Shown: positions 52,749-61,940, counted from the stretch's first letter. The stretch: 64,000 nucleotides of DNA from Thiocapsa rosea (GCF_003634315.1 NZ_RBXL01000001.1:3204501-3268500); one strand, 5' to 3'. Notes: generated from the sequence alone by a model not told the origin. Numbers and translations: made by a program.

Positions 52749-53341
52749 GTCTTCGCGTCCTCGTGGTGGGCATCGCGGGTGGTGCGCGGATCCCCGCGAT
52801 ACACCTCCAGATGGGTGATCAGCGGGCGGTAGTTGCGGAACTCGACCCGCAGCTCGTAGGTGCGTCGGTTGAGCACGGGGGCGGCCGCCGGGCCTTCGGT
52901 CTTGTGCTGTCCGGTGACGAAGACGGTGCGGGTGGCGGTGTCGTAGGCGACCGTTTGCGGGGCGAAGTGCATGGCGATGTTCTCGCGCTTGATCGCCTCG
53001 GTCTGATCGGCGATCGACTTCATCACCTCGCGATGCAGTCCCCCGGCGAGCAGCGGCTCCAAAACGCGTACCAGCCCGTCGACGGTGGTCGGGCCGACAT
53101 TGCCGAGCAGCTGGGCGACGTAGACACCCCAGGACTCCTCGACCTGCTGGCTCGCGTACTCGCGCGCGATCGTCACCTCGCCTTCCAACACCGGCGGAAC
53201 CAGCACCACGGTGCGCTCGACCTGACCGACCAGTCCGACCAGGATCAGGTTGGAGGCGACCAGGACCAGCACCGTGATGCGCCAGACCCGGTTCTCGAGT
53301 GTCGTGCCGCGCCAGGTGGAGAGAAAGTCGCCGAGGGTCAT
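52745..53341 (-). CDS. traE: TraE-type conjugation protein (VirB5/VirB8-like)
   Basis: The 198-residue product has one N-terminal membrane helix (RITVLVLVASNLILVGLVGQ) and the TraE body: VVLVPPVLEGEVTIAREYAS QQVEESWGVYVAQLLGNVGP, VLEPLLAGGLHREVMKSIAD and RRTYELRVEFRNYRPLITHL EVYRG. It is a periplasmic scaffold protein of the channel. It overlaps traL and traK by 4 bases on either side. Confidence 0.9.
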   Translation of the reverse strand: MTLGDFLSTWRGTTLENRVWRITVLVLVASNLILVGLVGQVERTVVLVPPVLEGEVTIAREYASQQVEESWGVYVAQLLGNVGPTTVDGLVRVLEPLLAGGLHREVMKSIADQTEAIKRENIAMHFAPQTVAYDTATRTVFVTGQHKTEGPAAAPVLNRRTYELRVEFRNYRPLITHLEVYRGDPRTTRDAHHEDAKT

Positions 53342-53619
53342 GGCACGTAGTGCCGCGCGAAGGGGTTGGGCGTGGAGCGTGCCCCGAGCGGCATGAGGCC
53401 GAACCAGTAGATCAGATGCAGGGCGTAGCCGTCGGCTTGGCGATCGCGAAACCGCCGGTAGCCGTGCGAGAGCAGGGCGCCGAGCAGCAGGGCGATGGTG
53501 AGCTGTCCGGCGAGGATGCCGGCGACGAGCGCCAGCACCAGCGGCATCAGATCGTCCATACGCCACAAGAGCAGCGTGGGCGGTTCGTCGATGTGGTGGG
53601 GAAAGTCGAGGGTCTCCAT
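53338..53619 (-). CDS. traL: TraL-type conjugation protein (VirB3-like)
   Basis: The 93-residue product begins ETLDFPHHIDEPPTLLLWRM D, the typical TraL start (the H-x-D-x-P-P motif), followed by two membrane helices (LVLALVAGILAGQLTIALLL) and the short tail YALHLIYWFGLMPLGARSTP. It works at the inner membrane in pilus assembly. The ATG at 53619 is chosen from this motif. It is the first of the traL-E-K-B block; a DUF1778 gene on the other strand separates it from the relaxase block upstream. Confidence 0.9.
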   Translation of the reverse strand: METLDFPHHIDEPPTLLLWRMDDLMPLVLALVAGILAGQLTIALLLGALLSHGYRRFRDRQADGYALHLIYWFGLMPLGARSTPNPFARHYVP

Positions 53620-53824
53620 CGGGTGCCTGTGGCGCGGTTTTGACGTGAGCGCATGGTGCGTCACGCCTTTCCGGCCCGCGACGGCGAAAACTCGCTCCAA
53701 ACGCCCGCTTTGCCGCAGGTGGAATGCGTTGTGTCCACAGTCACGGCGACGCTGTATTCCGACTCCGGCGGTTTAAAATGGTCGTCGTCATCTCGTCGAT
53801 CACCGAAGAAGCGCGGAGACCTTG

Positions 53825-54103
53825 ATGCCGAGAGAAACGAAACGCACCGCCCGCTTCGAGGCGGGGGTATCGCCCGAGGTACTGGCCGTCGTCAGGCGCG
53901 CCGCCGAACTCCAGGGACGCAGTGTCGACGATTTCGTCGTTGACGCCGCTCGGGACGCGGCCCATCGCACCATCGAGGATGCCGGCATCATCCGACTGTC
54001 CGTCGAGGATCAGCATCGGTTCGCGGAGGCGTTGCTGAACCCGGAACCGCTCTCGTCATCGATGGAGCGCGCGGTCGCACGCTACCTTCGCCTGAACGCG
54101 TAA
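53825..54103 (+). CDS. DUF1778 (TacA-like) antitoxin without adjacent toxin
   Basis: The 92-residue product has the ribbon-helix-helix and DUF1778 pattern: TARFEAGVSPEVLAVVRRAA ELQGRSVDDFVVDAARDAAH RTI, then IRLSVEDQHRFAEALLNPEP. These antitoxins repress their operon and neutralise a GNAT toxin that acetylates aminoacyl-tRNA, normally encoded directly downstream. Here the next 190 bases contain no toxin, so it is an orphan. GGAG precedes the ATG. It is inserted antisense between traL and the DUF4400 gene of a conjugation operon. Confidence 0.85.
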   Translation: MPRETKRTARFEAGVSPEVLAVVRRAAELQGRSVDDFVVDAARDAAHRTIEDAGIIRLSVEDQHRFAEALLNPEPLSSSMERAVARYLRLNA

Positions 54104-54294
54104 CGGTCGTTGCCGGAAACGGATGGACGCAACTGACGATCACGCTGCGGCGTTCAATGCCCGCGATGGATTTCATTGCTTTACAAGCCAAGCCAACCGT
54201 CTCTTCATCCCGATCGGCGAGATTGCATAGCGGCTTTCGGGAGCGGGCCTTGGCCGGCCGTGACATGTGTAGTGGTTGCGATGCCGGACGCGGT

Positions 54295-54963
54295 TCAGAG
54301 CTGCTTCTGCGTATGGGTCACCACGAACGCCACGCACAGCGCCGAGGCGACACCGAGCATCGGAACCGCGAGGACCGGCATCGCGATCGGCGCGAACAGC
54401 AGCAGCCCCTCGATCAGCCAGAGGACGAGCAGGATCCGCAGCGCCGTGTGGTGCGCCAGCGGGCTGGCGTAGACGAATCCGTACTGCCGGATGCGACGAC
54501 GCAGCCAGCCGTCGCCGAGCGCCGCCACCAGCACGATCGCCATGAAGGGCCACCAGGCCAGCAGCAGCGCAATCCGGCGCAGCGCCTGCGCGAACGCGCC
54601 CCAGATGACATCGAGCCGTCCGCGCAACCAGGCCCAGGCGGGACTCGCGCCGATCGGCTCCAGGCCGTAACCGGACTCCACGCCCGGTCCGGTTGCGACC
54701 AAGCGATAGGTCCAGGGTGCGATGCCGGTCTCCACGAAAAGCGTGTCGTACCACCGCGCGCCCCTCGCCTGAATCGCCTGCGCCGCGTCGGCCCCGAGTG
54801 TCTCCACGAGCCGACGCTGTTCGGTCTGCTCGACATTGCGTGCCCAGTCGCTCGGGATGAAGGAGGCGAAGAGGATCAGTTCGAGCAGGAAGAGCAGCAG
54901 GGTGGAGGCAACCGCCCACAGCCACACGCCGCGACCCTCCTTGGTGTTCGCGCTATCCCACAC
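54295..54963 (-). CDS. DUF4400 membrane protein (conjugative element)
   Basis: The 222-residue product has four membrane segments: LWAVASTLLLFLLELILFAS, a central segment after RIALLLAWWPFMAIVLVAAL and two at the end (ALRILLVLWLIEGLLLFAPI, AVPMLGVASALCVAFVVT). The periplasmic part has WYDTLFVETGIAPWTYRLV. This is the pattern of DUF4400 proteins that lie after traD in integrating conjugative elements. The function is unknown; position suggests a channel or coupling accessory. It overlaps the upstream gene by 11 bases. Confidence 0.8.
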   Translation of the reverse strand: MWDSANTKEGRGVWLWAVASTLLLFLLELILFASFIPSDWARNVEQTEQRRLVETLGADAAQAIQARGARWYDTLFVETGIAPWTYRLVATGPGVESGYGLEPIGASPAWAWLRGRLDVIWGAFAQALRRIALLLAWWPFMAIVLVAALGDGWLRRRIRQYGFVYASPLAHHTALRILLVLWLIEGLLLFAPIAMPVLAVPMLGVASALCVAFVVTHTQKQL

Positions 54964-55351
54964 GGGAGGTCTGTCTCGGGGGCACGCGCCGGGCCAGCAC
55001 CCGGCGCTGCGGCTCGGTCAGCGCCCGCGCCACGCAATACTGGTCTCGGCGTGCCAGGGCGAGGGTGATGCCGTCGACGAAGGCCGCGAAGCGTGCAAGA
55101 TCGTCCTCGCCGTCGCTGCGGGCGCGACGGTAGGCGGCGATGCCCGCGCGCACCATGGCCAGCACGGGTTCGGCGGGATCTTCCCCGGACGGCGCGGGCG
55201 GGCAGGCGAGCAGCGCGACCCGCGCCATCAGGCCGAGGGCATCCGGCCACTCCAACTCCAGGGTGCGCAGTGTTCGGGCGTCGGCCCGCGACAGGGACGA
55301 CAGCGCCAGTCGACCGGTCGGATCGCGACGGTGCGGCATCCCCGTCGTCAC
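54953..55351 (-). CDS. Small hypothetical protein between traD and DUF4400
   Basis: The 132-residue product starts at a GTG that overlaps the traD stop (GTGA); ATG 55339 is an alternative. It is helical and rich in Ala/Arg: LSRADARTLRTLELEWPDAL GLMARVALLACP, and DDLARFAAFVDGITLALARR DQYCVARALTEPQRRVLARR. I see no catalytic motif. The tight overlap with both neighbours makes it a real member of the conjugation operon. SXT/R391-type elements also have a small gene of unknown role at this place. Confidence 0.7.
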   Translation of the reverse strand: MTTGMPHRRDPTGRLALSSLSRADARTLRTLELEWPDALGLMARVALLACPPAPSGEDPAEPVLAMVRAGIAAYRRARSDGEDDLARFAAFVDGITLALARRDQYCVARALTEPQRRVLARRVPPRQTSRVG

Positions 55352-57168
55352 CGCTCCGCCGGCGGCGGCAGGGGCTCGCCCAGGATCGGCAAGCGACCTT
55401 TGGAGACGCGCCCGCCGGGCCAGCGGGCCAGGTACTCGAAGTTGGGCAGCTCCCCGAGCAGCGCCGCCGGGAACAAGGGCGCTTCGGCCTCGTCGAGGCG
55501 CTCCCCGGCATTGCCGGTGTAGAGCAGCGGTCGGTCGCTCGCGGTCGTGGAGCCTTGGCTCTTCACCACCGTGCACAGCCTCACTGCGGGGAGACTCTCG
55601 GCGATGTACTCCTGCGTCTTGGCATCGATCACCCGCATCGCGATCAGCCCGTTGAGGTTGCCCAGCACCTGGCGGGCCTTCTCCTCGCTGCCCATGCGCG
55701 CGGCGAAGTCCGCGAAGGTCTGAGTGGCGATGGTCAGACGCAGCCCGGCCCCGCGCCCCTTGTTGAGGAGCTGGATCAGCGGGTCGGAGACCGTCTCGGC
55801 GGCCTCGTCGATGAAGATGTCGGTCGGGCGCGGGTGGGCCTCGTGGTTGTAGATGGAGCCCGCCACCGCGGCCAGATCGGCGGTCAGCATCGAGCCGATC
55901 GCGCTGCCCACGATGGGATCGGAGAGACTGTCCAGGCCGACGTAGAGGACTTCGCGCCGGGCGATGATCTCCCCGATCGAGGCCGCTCGACGCGGATCGT
56001 TCGGGTCCGTCTCGTCGGGCGAGAGCAGACCCTCCAGGTGCCCGGAGGTGAGCATCACGATCACCGGCATGAGGCTCGCGACCATCTTGCCGAAGTGCAC
56101 GGCCTCGTGCTCAAGCAGGCCCCCGAGTCCGTCGATGACGGTCGAGGGATGCTCGCCGCGCACGCGCTCGCGGTAGAAGGCGAGCAGACCCCGCGCGCGT
56201 CGATTGGCATCGCGGGCCTTGTTGATGTAGGGACCCGCGTGCTCCTGCCAGTGCGGCAGATGGGTGTCGAAGTAGCGCTGCAGAACACGTTCGACCAGCG
56301 CATCCGCACCGCCTTCCAGATAGCGGCGCAGCGTCACCAGGGTCGGGCGCTCCTCTACGGCCAGCAGCCCGTGCACGGCATGGCTGAGCGCCATCTGCCC
56401 GAACGCCTTGAAGGGATCGTTGCCCGTTTCCGAGGGGATCAGCGCGGCGACCCGGCTGGCCAGCTCGGTGGCGCGCTGGAAGTTGCGCAGCGGATCGAGG
56501 CGCACCGAGGCGGCGGGAAAGGCCGGATGAAAGGAAACGAAGCGCTCGGGTGTGCCGGCCAGCATACAGGCGCGCTCGGCGGCGGCGCGCAGACCGCGGT
56601 CGCCCTTGGGGTCGAGGATCACGACCGCATCCCCGCGCAGCACCGCCTGGGTGACCAGTAGATCGAACAAACGGGTCTTGCCGCACCCGGTGGTCCCGAC
56701 GATCAACAGGTGGCCTTCGGTGTGGGCGAGCGGAACGGTGATCTCCGCATCGGCACCGCCGAGCCCGTGGATCCAGGTCGCGCCCAGACGGGCGGGATCG
56801 CGCGGGGCGAACAGTTCGGGTCCGAGCCGGACCAGATCCAGCGCCTCCTGCGCATGTCGGGCCTCCCAATCGAACCCGCGGCCCATCCACAGCAACCCCG
56901 GCCAGGAGGGCACGCGCGCGGCGAACACTTGCGGGTCGATGAACTGCTGCGGGCGCCCGCGCAGCCAATCGCGCCGGTTGATGCCGCGCACGGTGCCGGG
57001 CAGCCAGGTGAGCGCCATCACCAGACTGCCGACCCCGAGCCACCGAAAAGAGGCCGCGTGCAGATCCCACAGCTCCGCGGTGGCCCAGGACACGGCCGCG
57101 ATGCCGGTCCACAGCAGCATGGCGGGCAACTCGAAGAGCGGACGCCAGGGATTGGCATAGGTGCTCAC
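55348..57168 (-). CDS. traD: TraD-type coupling protein
   Basis: The 606-residue product has two N-terminal membrane helices (LPAMLLWTGIAAVSWATAEL and FRWLGVGSLVMALTWLPG), then the coupling-protein ATPase: Walker A LLIVGTTGCGKTRLFDLL, VVILDPKGDRGLRAAAER, Walker B PTDIFIDEAAETVSDPLIQL and LRLTIATQTFADFAARMGS. It is the motor that brings relaxase-bound DNA to the secretion channel. It overlaps the relaxase stop by ATGA. The gene is complete. Confidence 0.94.
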   Translation of the reverse strand: MSTYANPWRPLFELPAMLLWTGIAAVSWATAELWDLHAASFRWLGVGSLVMALTWLPGTVRGINRRDWLRGRPQQFIDPQVFAARVPSWPGLLWMGRGFDWEARHAQEALDLVRLGPELFAPRDPARLGATWIHGLGGADAEITVPLAHTEGHLLIVGTTGCGKTRLFDLLVTQAVLRGDAVVILDPKGDRGLRAAAERACMLAGTPERFVSFHPAFPAASVRLDPLRNFQRATELASRVAALIPSETGNDPFKAFGQMALSHAVHGLLAVEERPTLVTLRRYLEGGADALVERVLQRYFDTHLPHWQEHAGPYINKARDANRRARGLLAFYRERVRGEHPSTVIDGLGGLLEHEAVHFGKMVASLMPVIVMLTSGHLEGLLSPDETDPNDPRRAASIGEIIARREVLYVGLDSLSDPIVGSAIGSMLTADLAAVAGSIYNHEAHPRPTDIFIDEAAETVSDPLIQLLNKGRGAGLRLTIATQTFADFAARMGSEEKARQVLGNLNGLIAMRVIDAKTQEYIAESLPAVRLCTVVKSQGSTTASDRPLLYTGNAGERLDEAEAPLFPAALLGELPNFEYLARWPGGRVSKGRLPILGEPLPPPAER

Positions 57169-59369
57169 GGGCGCCCCGCGAGAATGATCCCGCGCGTGTC
57201 GGGAATGAAGTCCGGCTGATGCTTGAAGCGCCGCAGCAGTTTCGAGGGCGGGATGCGGTGTTCAGAGGCCAGGGCCGCGAGGGTGGCGTGGTCGATCAGC
57301 AGACCGTTCGGGAGCGCCGTCGTCGGCACGCGCCCGTCGCGGCACTGCGTTGCCAAGTCTTCGGCGAAGGCGCGTGCGGCGCTTTTGCGCGGGGGCGGTT
57401 TGGGCGGATCGGTGGCAAGGGCGGTGGCGCCGGGTCGTGACTCGGGCGGGTCGATGGCGTCTGCTGCCCCGGCCGGGTCGTCCGTGCCCGGCGCAACTCC
57501 GAGGGGATCTGTCGCAACGCGATCGCATGGAGGCACATCCAGCGGCTCAACCGCCGGCTCGACCAGCCGATCGAGAAGCGTCGTCACCGCGGCGCTGGCC
57601 TCGACCGTGAGCATCGCCCGCATCCGTCCGTCGATCTCGCGCACGCGCAGCAAGGGGCGGCGCGGATCGATCGCGAGCAGGCCGCCGTCCCACAAGGCGT
57701 GCAGGACGTCGGCGGGTTCCATCCCGATGCCGGGCACGACGAGTGCCGTCAACCCCTCGGGGTAGGGGATCAGCAGATGGCGATCGTGACGGGCGAGGAT
57801 CTCGGCGGGGCGTTCGCCGTCCGCGATGGACCGCAGCAACGTGATCAAGGCGAGGCCGCCGGTGCCGCGGTCTGCGAGCCAGCTGTGAGCGGAACCGGTC
57901 GGGTCTTGCGATCCGGATGGTGTGCGCGTCTCGGTTGGGTCGGGCTCCGCGCTCACGGCTGCCGGGATCGTGCCCGGAGGTTCGACGTGCGTTGCCCTCG
58001 TGCGGTCGGACGCGGTGGGTAAACGGACCTGCGGTGCGGCTGGGGTTGCCTCGGTGTCGGGAGTATCGAGGGCATCGGCATCGCTCATGATGAGTTCGAC
58101 CGTGTCGTCGTCCCGGACGGGTGCGCAGCGCGCGCCATCCTGCCAACGCGCCACCGGCGCCGGCGGATGTCCGGCGAAGACCAACTCGGGCGAGGCGAGC
58201 AGCAGCATCGTCAGCTGCACCGGCTTGCCGTCCTTCACGAGCGGCGCCGGGGCGATGCTGCGGTAGAAGCGGTCGCGCTCCTCCTCGCGATAGGTCGTCA
58301 CATGACCGCGCTCCACCAGAATGTCGGCGATGGTCTCGGGTGCCTTGGGGATACCGGGGATCTTGTCCCGCGCCAGGAGGCCGGCGATGTCTTCGCCGCC
58401 TTGCGGCCAGACCACATGCAGCCCGTCGGCGAGCATCCACAGCCGCGCGCCGGGGGTGTTGACCGTCCAGGTGCCCTCGCGCACCAGACGGCGCATGGCG
58501 TCGATCAGGTAGCGGTCCACCGGCACGCCGAGCGCGAAGGCGTCGGGATCGATGCGGTTCTCGCGCAGATCGCGCGCCACGCTCGCCCGATCGGCGTTGC
58601 CGACCACCGTGCCCACGACCGAGGTCTCCTCCTGTCCGCCCACGACCGCGATCAGGTTGGCGAGGATCGCCGGATCCCGGCTCAGCCAGGTCTTGATCTC
58701 GGGGGTGAGGATGGCGTGCACCACCAAGGTGCCCATCTGCAGATGGGCATTGTGGCGGCGCGTCTCGCGCCAGCGCAGATAGTAGCGCTGCAGTCCATGC
58801 CGGCGGGCCCAGTCGAGCAGCGGCTCTTCATGCGGACACCAGGTCAGGGTGCCGTCGCGATCCGACACCGTCAGGTCGGCAACGGGCTTGCCGATGTCGT
58901 GCAGCAGCCCGGCCAGGCCGCTTGCGACCCGCCAGCGCGGCTCCAGGTGATAGCGGTCCTTGGGCTCGCGATCCAAGGCGAAGACGTGGCGCATCGACGC
59001 CTGCGAGGCGAGGAAGCCCACTTCCAGGGAATGGCGCAGCAGCCCGCCCGAGCCGCGGTGATGATGGGCCTCGGAGGCGGGCAGCAGGTGCACGAAGGCG
59101 GCGAGGCGGCGCACGACCGGCAGGACGAGCTGGCGGTAATCCGTATCGGTCATGCCTACGCCGTCCTGCAGGCGCCGGATCAATTCGGCTTGCTTGGCGA
59201 GCAGCGCATCGACGTCGGAGGCCGGCAGCCCCTTGATGAAGGGCGGGTAGCGCAGCAGGTCCTCGTCCGGATCGGGACTCGCAGTGCCCCGGGGTGCGGG
59301 CGTCGCTTGGACGGGTTCGGGACCCTGCGCGGCCGGTTTGGAACGGCGAAAGAGATCGAAGAGTGTCAT
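57165..59369 (-). CDS. traI: MobH-type relaxase (TraI of SXT/R391-like elements)
   Basis: The 734-residue product has the MobH/TraI_2 domain: YPPFIKGLPASDVDALLAKQ AELIRRLQ, the HD-like metal site LLPASEAHHHRGSGGLLRHS LEVGF and SGLAGLLHDIGKPVADLTVS D, then a C-terminal domain (LPNGLLIDHATLAALASEHR IPPSKLLRRFKHQPDF) typical of TraI_2_C. The middle 480-520 region is low in order (Pro/Thr-rich). It nicks the transfer origin; oriT itself is not identified. It starts at ATG 59369 and is the first of the relaxase-coupling operon. Upstream lies the repeated small gene. Confidence 0.92.
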   Translation of the reverse strand: MTLFDLFRRSKPAAQGPEPVQATPAPRGTASPDPDEDLLRYPPFIKGLPASDVDALLAKQAELIRRLQDGVGMTDTDYRQLVLPVVRRLAAFVHLLPASEAHHHRGSGGLLRHSLEVGFLASQASMRHVFALDREPKDRYHLEPRWRVASGLAGLLHDIGKPVADLTVSDRDGTLTWCPHEEPLLDWARRHGLQRYYLRWRETRRHNAHLQMGTLVVHAILTPEIKTWLSRDPAILANLIAVVGGQEETSVVGTVVGNADRASVARDLRENRIDPDAFALGVPVDRYLIDAMRRLVREGTWTVNTPGARLWMLADGLHVVWPQGGEDIAGLLARDKIPGIPKAPETIADILVERGHVTTYREEERDRFYRSIAPAPLVKDGKPVQLTMLLLASPELVFAGHPPAPVARWQDGARCAPVRDDDTVELIMSDADALDTPDTEATPAAPQVRLPTASDRTRATHVEPPGTIPAAVSAEPDPTETRTPSGSQDPTGSAHSWLADRGTGGLALITLLRSIADGERPAEILARHDRHLLIPYPEGLTALVVPGIGMEPADVLHALWDGGLLAIDPRRPLLRVREIDGRMRAMLTVEASAAVTTLLDRLVEPAVEPLDVPPCDRVATDPLGVAPGTDDPAGAADAIDPPESRPGATALATDPPKPPPRKSAARAFAEDLATQCRDGRVPTTALPNGLLIDHATLAALASEHRIPPSKLLRRFKHQPDFIPDTRGIILAGRP

Positions 59370-59446
59370 CGGGGCATCCTGCACCGTCGCAGATGCGCCC
59401 GGCCATGGCGATAACCGCGCGGATGGGTCTGCTTTGCGGCGGACCG

Positions 59447-60208
59447 TCAGCGCGCGGAGTTGCCGTCCAGACCCAGCTCGCGGCACCGTTTGGCGGCGGC
59501 CCGAAAGCGGGTGCGCACCTCCGCGAGTTGGCGCGCGGCGGCGCGGATGGCGCCGAATCCCTGCTCGGCCTCCTCCACGAGCGGGCGCTGCCAGTCCCGT
59601 GCAATGCCGCGAAAGGCGCTCTTCGGGTAGCGATCCCCGTCGCCCTTGCGGATGTAGTCCGACAGATAGACGACGCCCGCGGCGGTGCGCACATGGCGGT
59701 AGGTGACCCACTCGATGGAGAAGGCACCGGGGGTGGCGCGCTCAGCCCGCTGCGGACGTACCCGTACGCCGATGCGACCCCATGCGCTGCGCGGCAGTTC
59801 GCGACCGGCCTCCGCCAGGCGTTGCTCGAAGGCGCTGCATCCTTGCTCGGCGCGCTCCTGCAGGGCCGCCAGGTTGCGCGCGATCCAGGCGTCGAGCGCC
59901 TCCGCGATATCGCTCGGTGCCCCATCCTCCTCGGTGGCGTCGTCGTCCTCGGCGTCCCTGCCCGTTGCGCCGGGCGGGCCTGCCCGGAAGACTTCCTCGA
60001 GCCTGTGGGCAGGCGGCATGCCGGCCGGGCGTTCGCACCCTCTTATCTTTGGTGAAACAGCACCCGCTGTTCTCACTTGCTCCGGGCAGCTTCCGGTCAG
60101 GGCAGACAGTGCCGTCGTCGCTCGGGCGGTCGGCGCGTCGCACGCTCCTCGTGCAGAGTGCAACCCTTCATGCAGGTCTTCCGTATTGCCGTTCGGTCGT
60201 CGTGTCAT
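59447..60208 (-). CDS. Conjugative-element protein of unknown function, intact copy 1
   Basis: The 253-residue product begins with a disordered arginine- and proline-rich region and has an acidic stretch (GRDAEDDDATEEDGAP). An ordered helical part follows: DIAEALDAWIARNLAALQER AEQGCSAFEQRLAEAGREL, IEWVTYRHVRTAAGVVYLSD YIRKGDGDRYPKSAF and QGFGAIRAAARQLAEVRTRF RAAAKRCRELG. I do not recognise a named family. It lies 78 bases upstream of the relaxase gene on the same strand. Two shorter, damaged copies follow directly upstream, so it belongs to a tandem amplification. This is the only copy with the middle segment containing VVYLSDYIRKG. Confidence 0.7.
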   Translation of the reverse strand: MTRRPNGNTEDLHEGLHSARGACDAPTARATTALSALTGSCPEQVRTAGAVSPKIRGCERPAGMPPAHRLEEVFRAGPPGATGRDAEDDDATEEDGAPSDIAEALDAWIARNLAALQERAEQGCSAFEQRLAEAGRELPRSAWGRIGVRVRPQRAERATPGAFSIEWVTYRHVRTAAGVVYLSDYIRKGDGDRYPKSAFRGIARDWQRPLVEEAEQGFGAIRAAARQLAEVRTRFRAAAKRCRELGLDGNSAR

Positions 60209-60302
60209 GGGTTGATCCGTAATCGTTCGGGACGGGCGTTCCTATTCGCGCGTCCATCGGGTGGGTGTCGCCGGACGGCGCAAAACGCCGCTCGGGTTTC
60301 CG

Positions 60303-60845
60303 TCAGACCCAGCTCGCGGCACTGCTTGGCGGCGGCCCGAAAGCGGGTGCGCACCTCGGCGATGTGGCGCGCGCCGGCGTGGATGGCGCCGAATCCCTGC
60401 TCGGCCTCCTCCACGACCGGGCGCTGCACGGCAGTCCGCGACCGGCCTCCGCCAGGCGTTGCTCGAAGGCGCTGCATCCTTGCTCGGCGCGCTCCTGCAG
60501 GGCCGCCAGGTTGCGCGCGATCCAGGCGTCGAGCGCCTCCGCGATATCGCTCGGTGCCCCATCCTCCTCGGTGGCGTCGTCGTCCTCGGCGTCCCTGCCC
60601 GTTGCGCCGGGCGGGCCTGCCCGGAAGACTTCCTCGAGCCTGTGGGCAGGCGGCATGCCGGCCGGGCGTTCGCACCCTCTTATCTTTGGTGAAACAGCAC
60701 CCGCTGTTCTCACTTGCTCCGGGCAGCTTCCGGTCAGGGCAGACAGTGCCGTCGTCGCTCGGGCGGTCGGCGCGTCGCACGCTCCTCGTGCAGAGTGCAA
60801 CCCTTCATGCAGGTCTTCCGTATTGCCGTTCGGTCGTCGTGTCAT
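60303..60845 (-). pseudogene. Decayed copy 2 of the small pre-relaxase gene
   Basis: From the start (TRRPNGNTEDLHEGLHSARG) it is nearly identical to copy 1 up to AEAGRGLP. Then about 200 bases are missing and the frame shifts. The old C-terminus (VEEAEQGFGAIHAGARHIAE VRTRFRAAAKQCRELGL) is only readable in another frame. The unit repeats at a 637-base distance from copy 1. Confidence 0.8.
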
Positions 60846-60939
60846 GGGTTGATCCGTAATCGTTCGGGACGGGCGTTCCTATTCGCGCGTCCATCGGGTG
60901 GGTGTCGCCGGACGGCGCAAAACGCCGCTCGGGTTTCCG

Positions 60940-61449
60940 TCAGACCCAGCTCGCGGCACTGCTTGGCGGCGGCCCGAAAGCGGGTGCGCACCTCGGCGAT
61001 GTGGCGCGCGCCGGCGTGGATGGCGCCGAATCCCTGCTCGGCCTCCTCCACGACCGGGCGCTGCCCCGGGCGCTGCACGGCAGTCCGCGACCGGCCTCCG
61101 CCAGGCGTCGCTCGAAGGCGCTGCATCCTTGCTCGGCGCGCTCCTGCAGGGCCGCCAGGTTGCGCGCGATCCAGGCGTCGAGGGCCTCCTCGGCGTCCCT
61201 GCCCGTTGTGCCGGGCGGGCCTGCCCGGAAGGCTGCCTCGAGCCTGTGGGCAGGCGGCATGCCGGCCGGGCGTTCGCACCCTCTTATCTTTGGTGAAACA
61301 GCGCCCGCTGTTCTCACGTGCCGCGGGCAGCTTCCGGTCAGGGCAGGCAGCGCCGTGGTTGCTCGGACGCTTGCGGTGTCGCGCTCCCCTCGATCGGAAG
61401 GCGCAAGCGCGTTCTCGTCTTCCGTATTGCCGTTCGGTCGTCGTGTCAT
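60940..61449 (-). pseudogene. Decayed copy 3 of the small pre-relaxase gene
   Basis: It is more diverged than copy 2: the first 40 codons differ (TEDENALAPSDRGERDTASV) and the acidic stretch is shortened. It shares the same internal deletion, with an extra CCCGGGCGCTGC at the deletion point. The C-terminal part is again out of frame. The repeat distance from copy 2 is about 604 bases. Confidence 0.78.
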
Positions 61450-61940
61450 GCGTTGATCCCTGATCGCTCGGGACGGGCGTTCGTATTCGCTCATCCATCG
61501 GGTGGGTGTCGCCGGAGGGCGCAAAACGCCGCTCGGGGTTTCATTCGTGGATCCCTGTTCTCCACTGCAGAACCGCAACAGCGAACGCCGCGTTATCACC
61601 GATCGGTAGTCCGTTTCATTTCCGAAACCTATCCGATGATCGGGTCGCCTCTGTTTCTCTTTCCCGCGAATGGATGCCGTTCTCCATTGCCGTCAGGCGT
61701 CGGGAGGTTAGCACGCGTCATGCGTCGGGCACCGCCCGGAAAGACACCGTTTTCGGTCATTTAAACGGCTGGCGTTGCAGCGCCTCGACGCCAAGAATGC
61801 CGAGCATTCGCTGTCGCCTTCTCGTACGCCGATTGCGAATCTCTTGTGAACCTTGTCATCGGAATGCATCAGGACGGCGACGGCGTGAAGCGCGCTTGTG
61901 TACCGCCCGTGCATTCGGTGTGAACCCAACGGGCGGAGCC
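61450..61940. other. Non-coding region between divergent operons
   Basis: About 490 bases. The first 95 continue the tandem unit. The remainder (from about 61546) has lower GC, for example ATCACCGATCGG and CCGAAACCTATCCG, and probably holds the promoters of the relaxase-side and ParM-side operons. No gene or clear oriT structure is seen. Confidence 0.5.

Larger units (their letters stand above)
59447..61545. repeat. Three-unit tandem duplication
   Basis: Units of about 640-840 bases each include the small gene and its upstream sequence (CGGGACGGGCGTTC, CCATCGGGTGGGTGTCGCCG and GCGCAAAACGCCGCTCGGG recur at 60230, 60867 and 61467). Unit 1 keeps the complete gene; units 2 and 3 share one internal deletion, so that deletion came before the last duplication. 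Confidence 0.85.

Noticed and set aside
53755-53780. A further mini-element end (GACTCCGGCGGTTTAAAA)
   Set aside because: Resemblance is limited to about 15 bases, the order of the GC core differs and there is no interior match.
55093-59414. Long plus-strand frames opposite traD and the relaxase gene
   Set aside because: They are antisense shadows; the minus strand has complete, motif-bearing conjugation genes with overlapping starts and stops.
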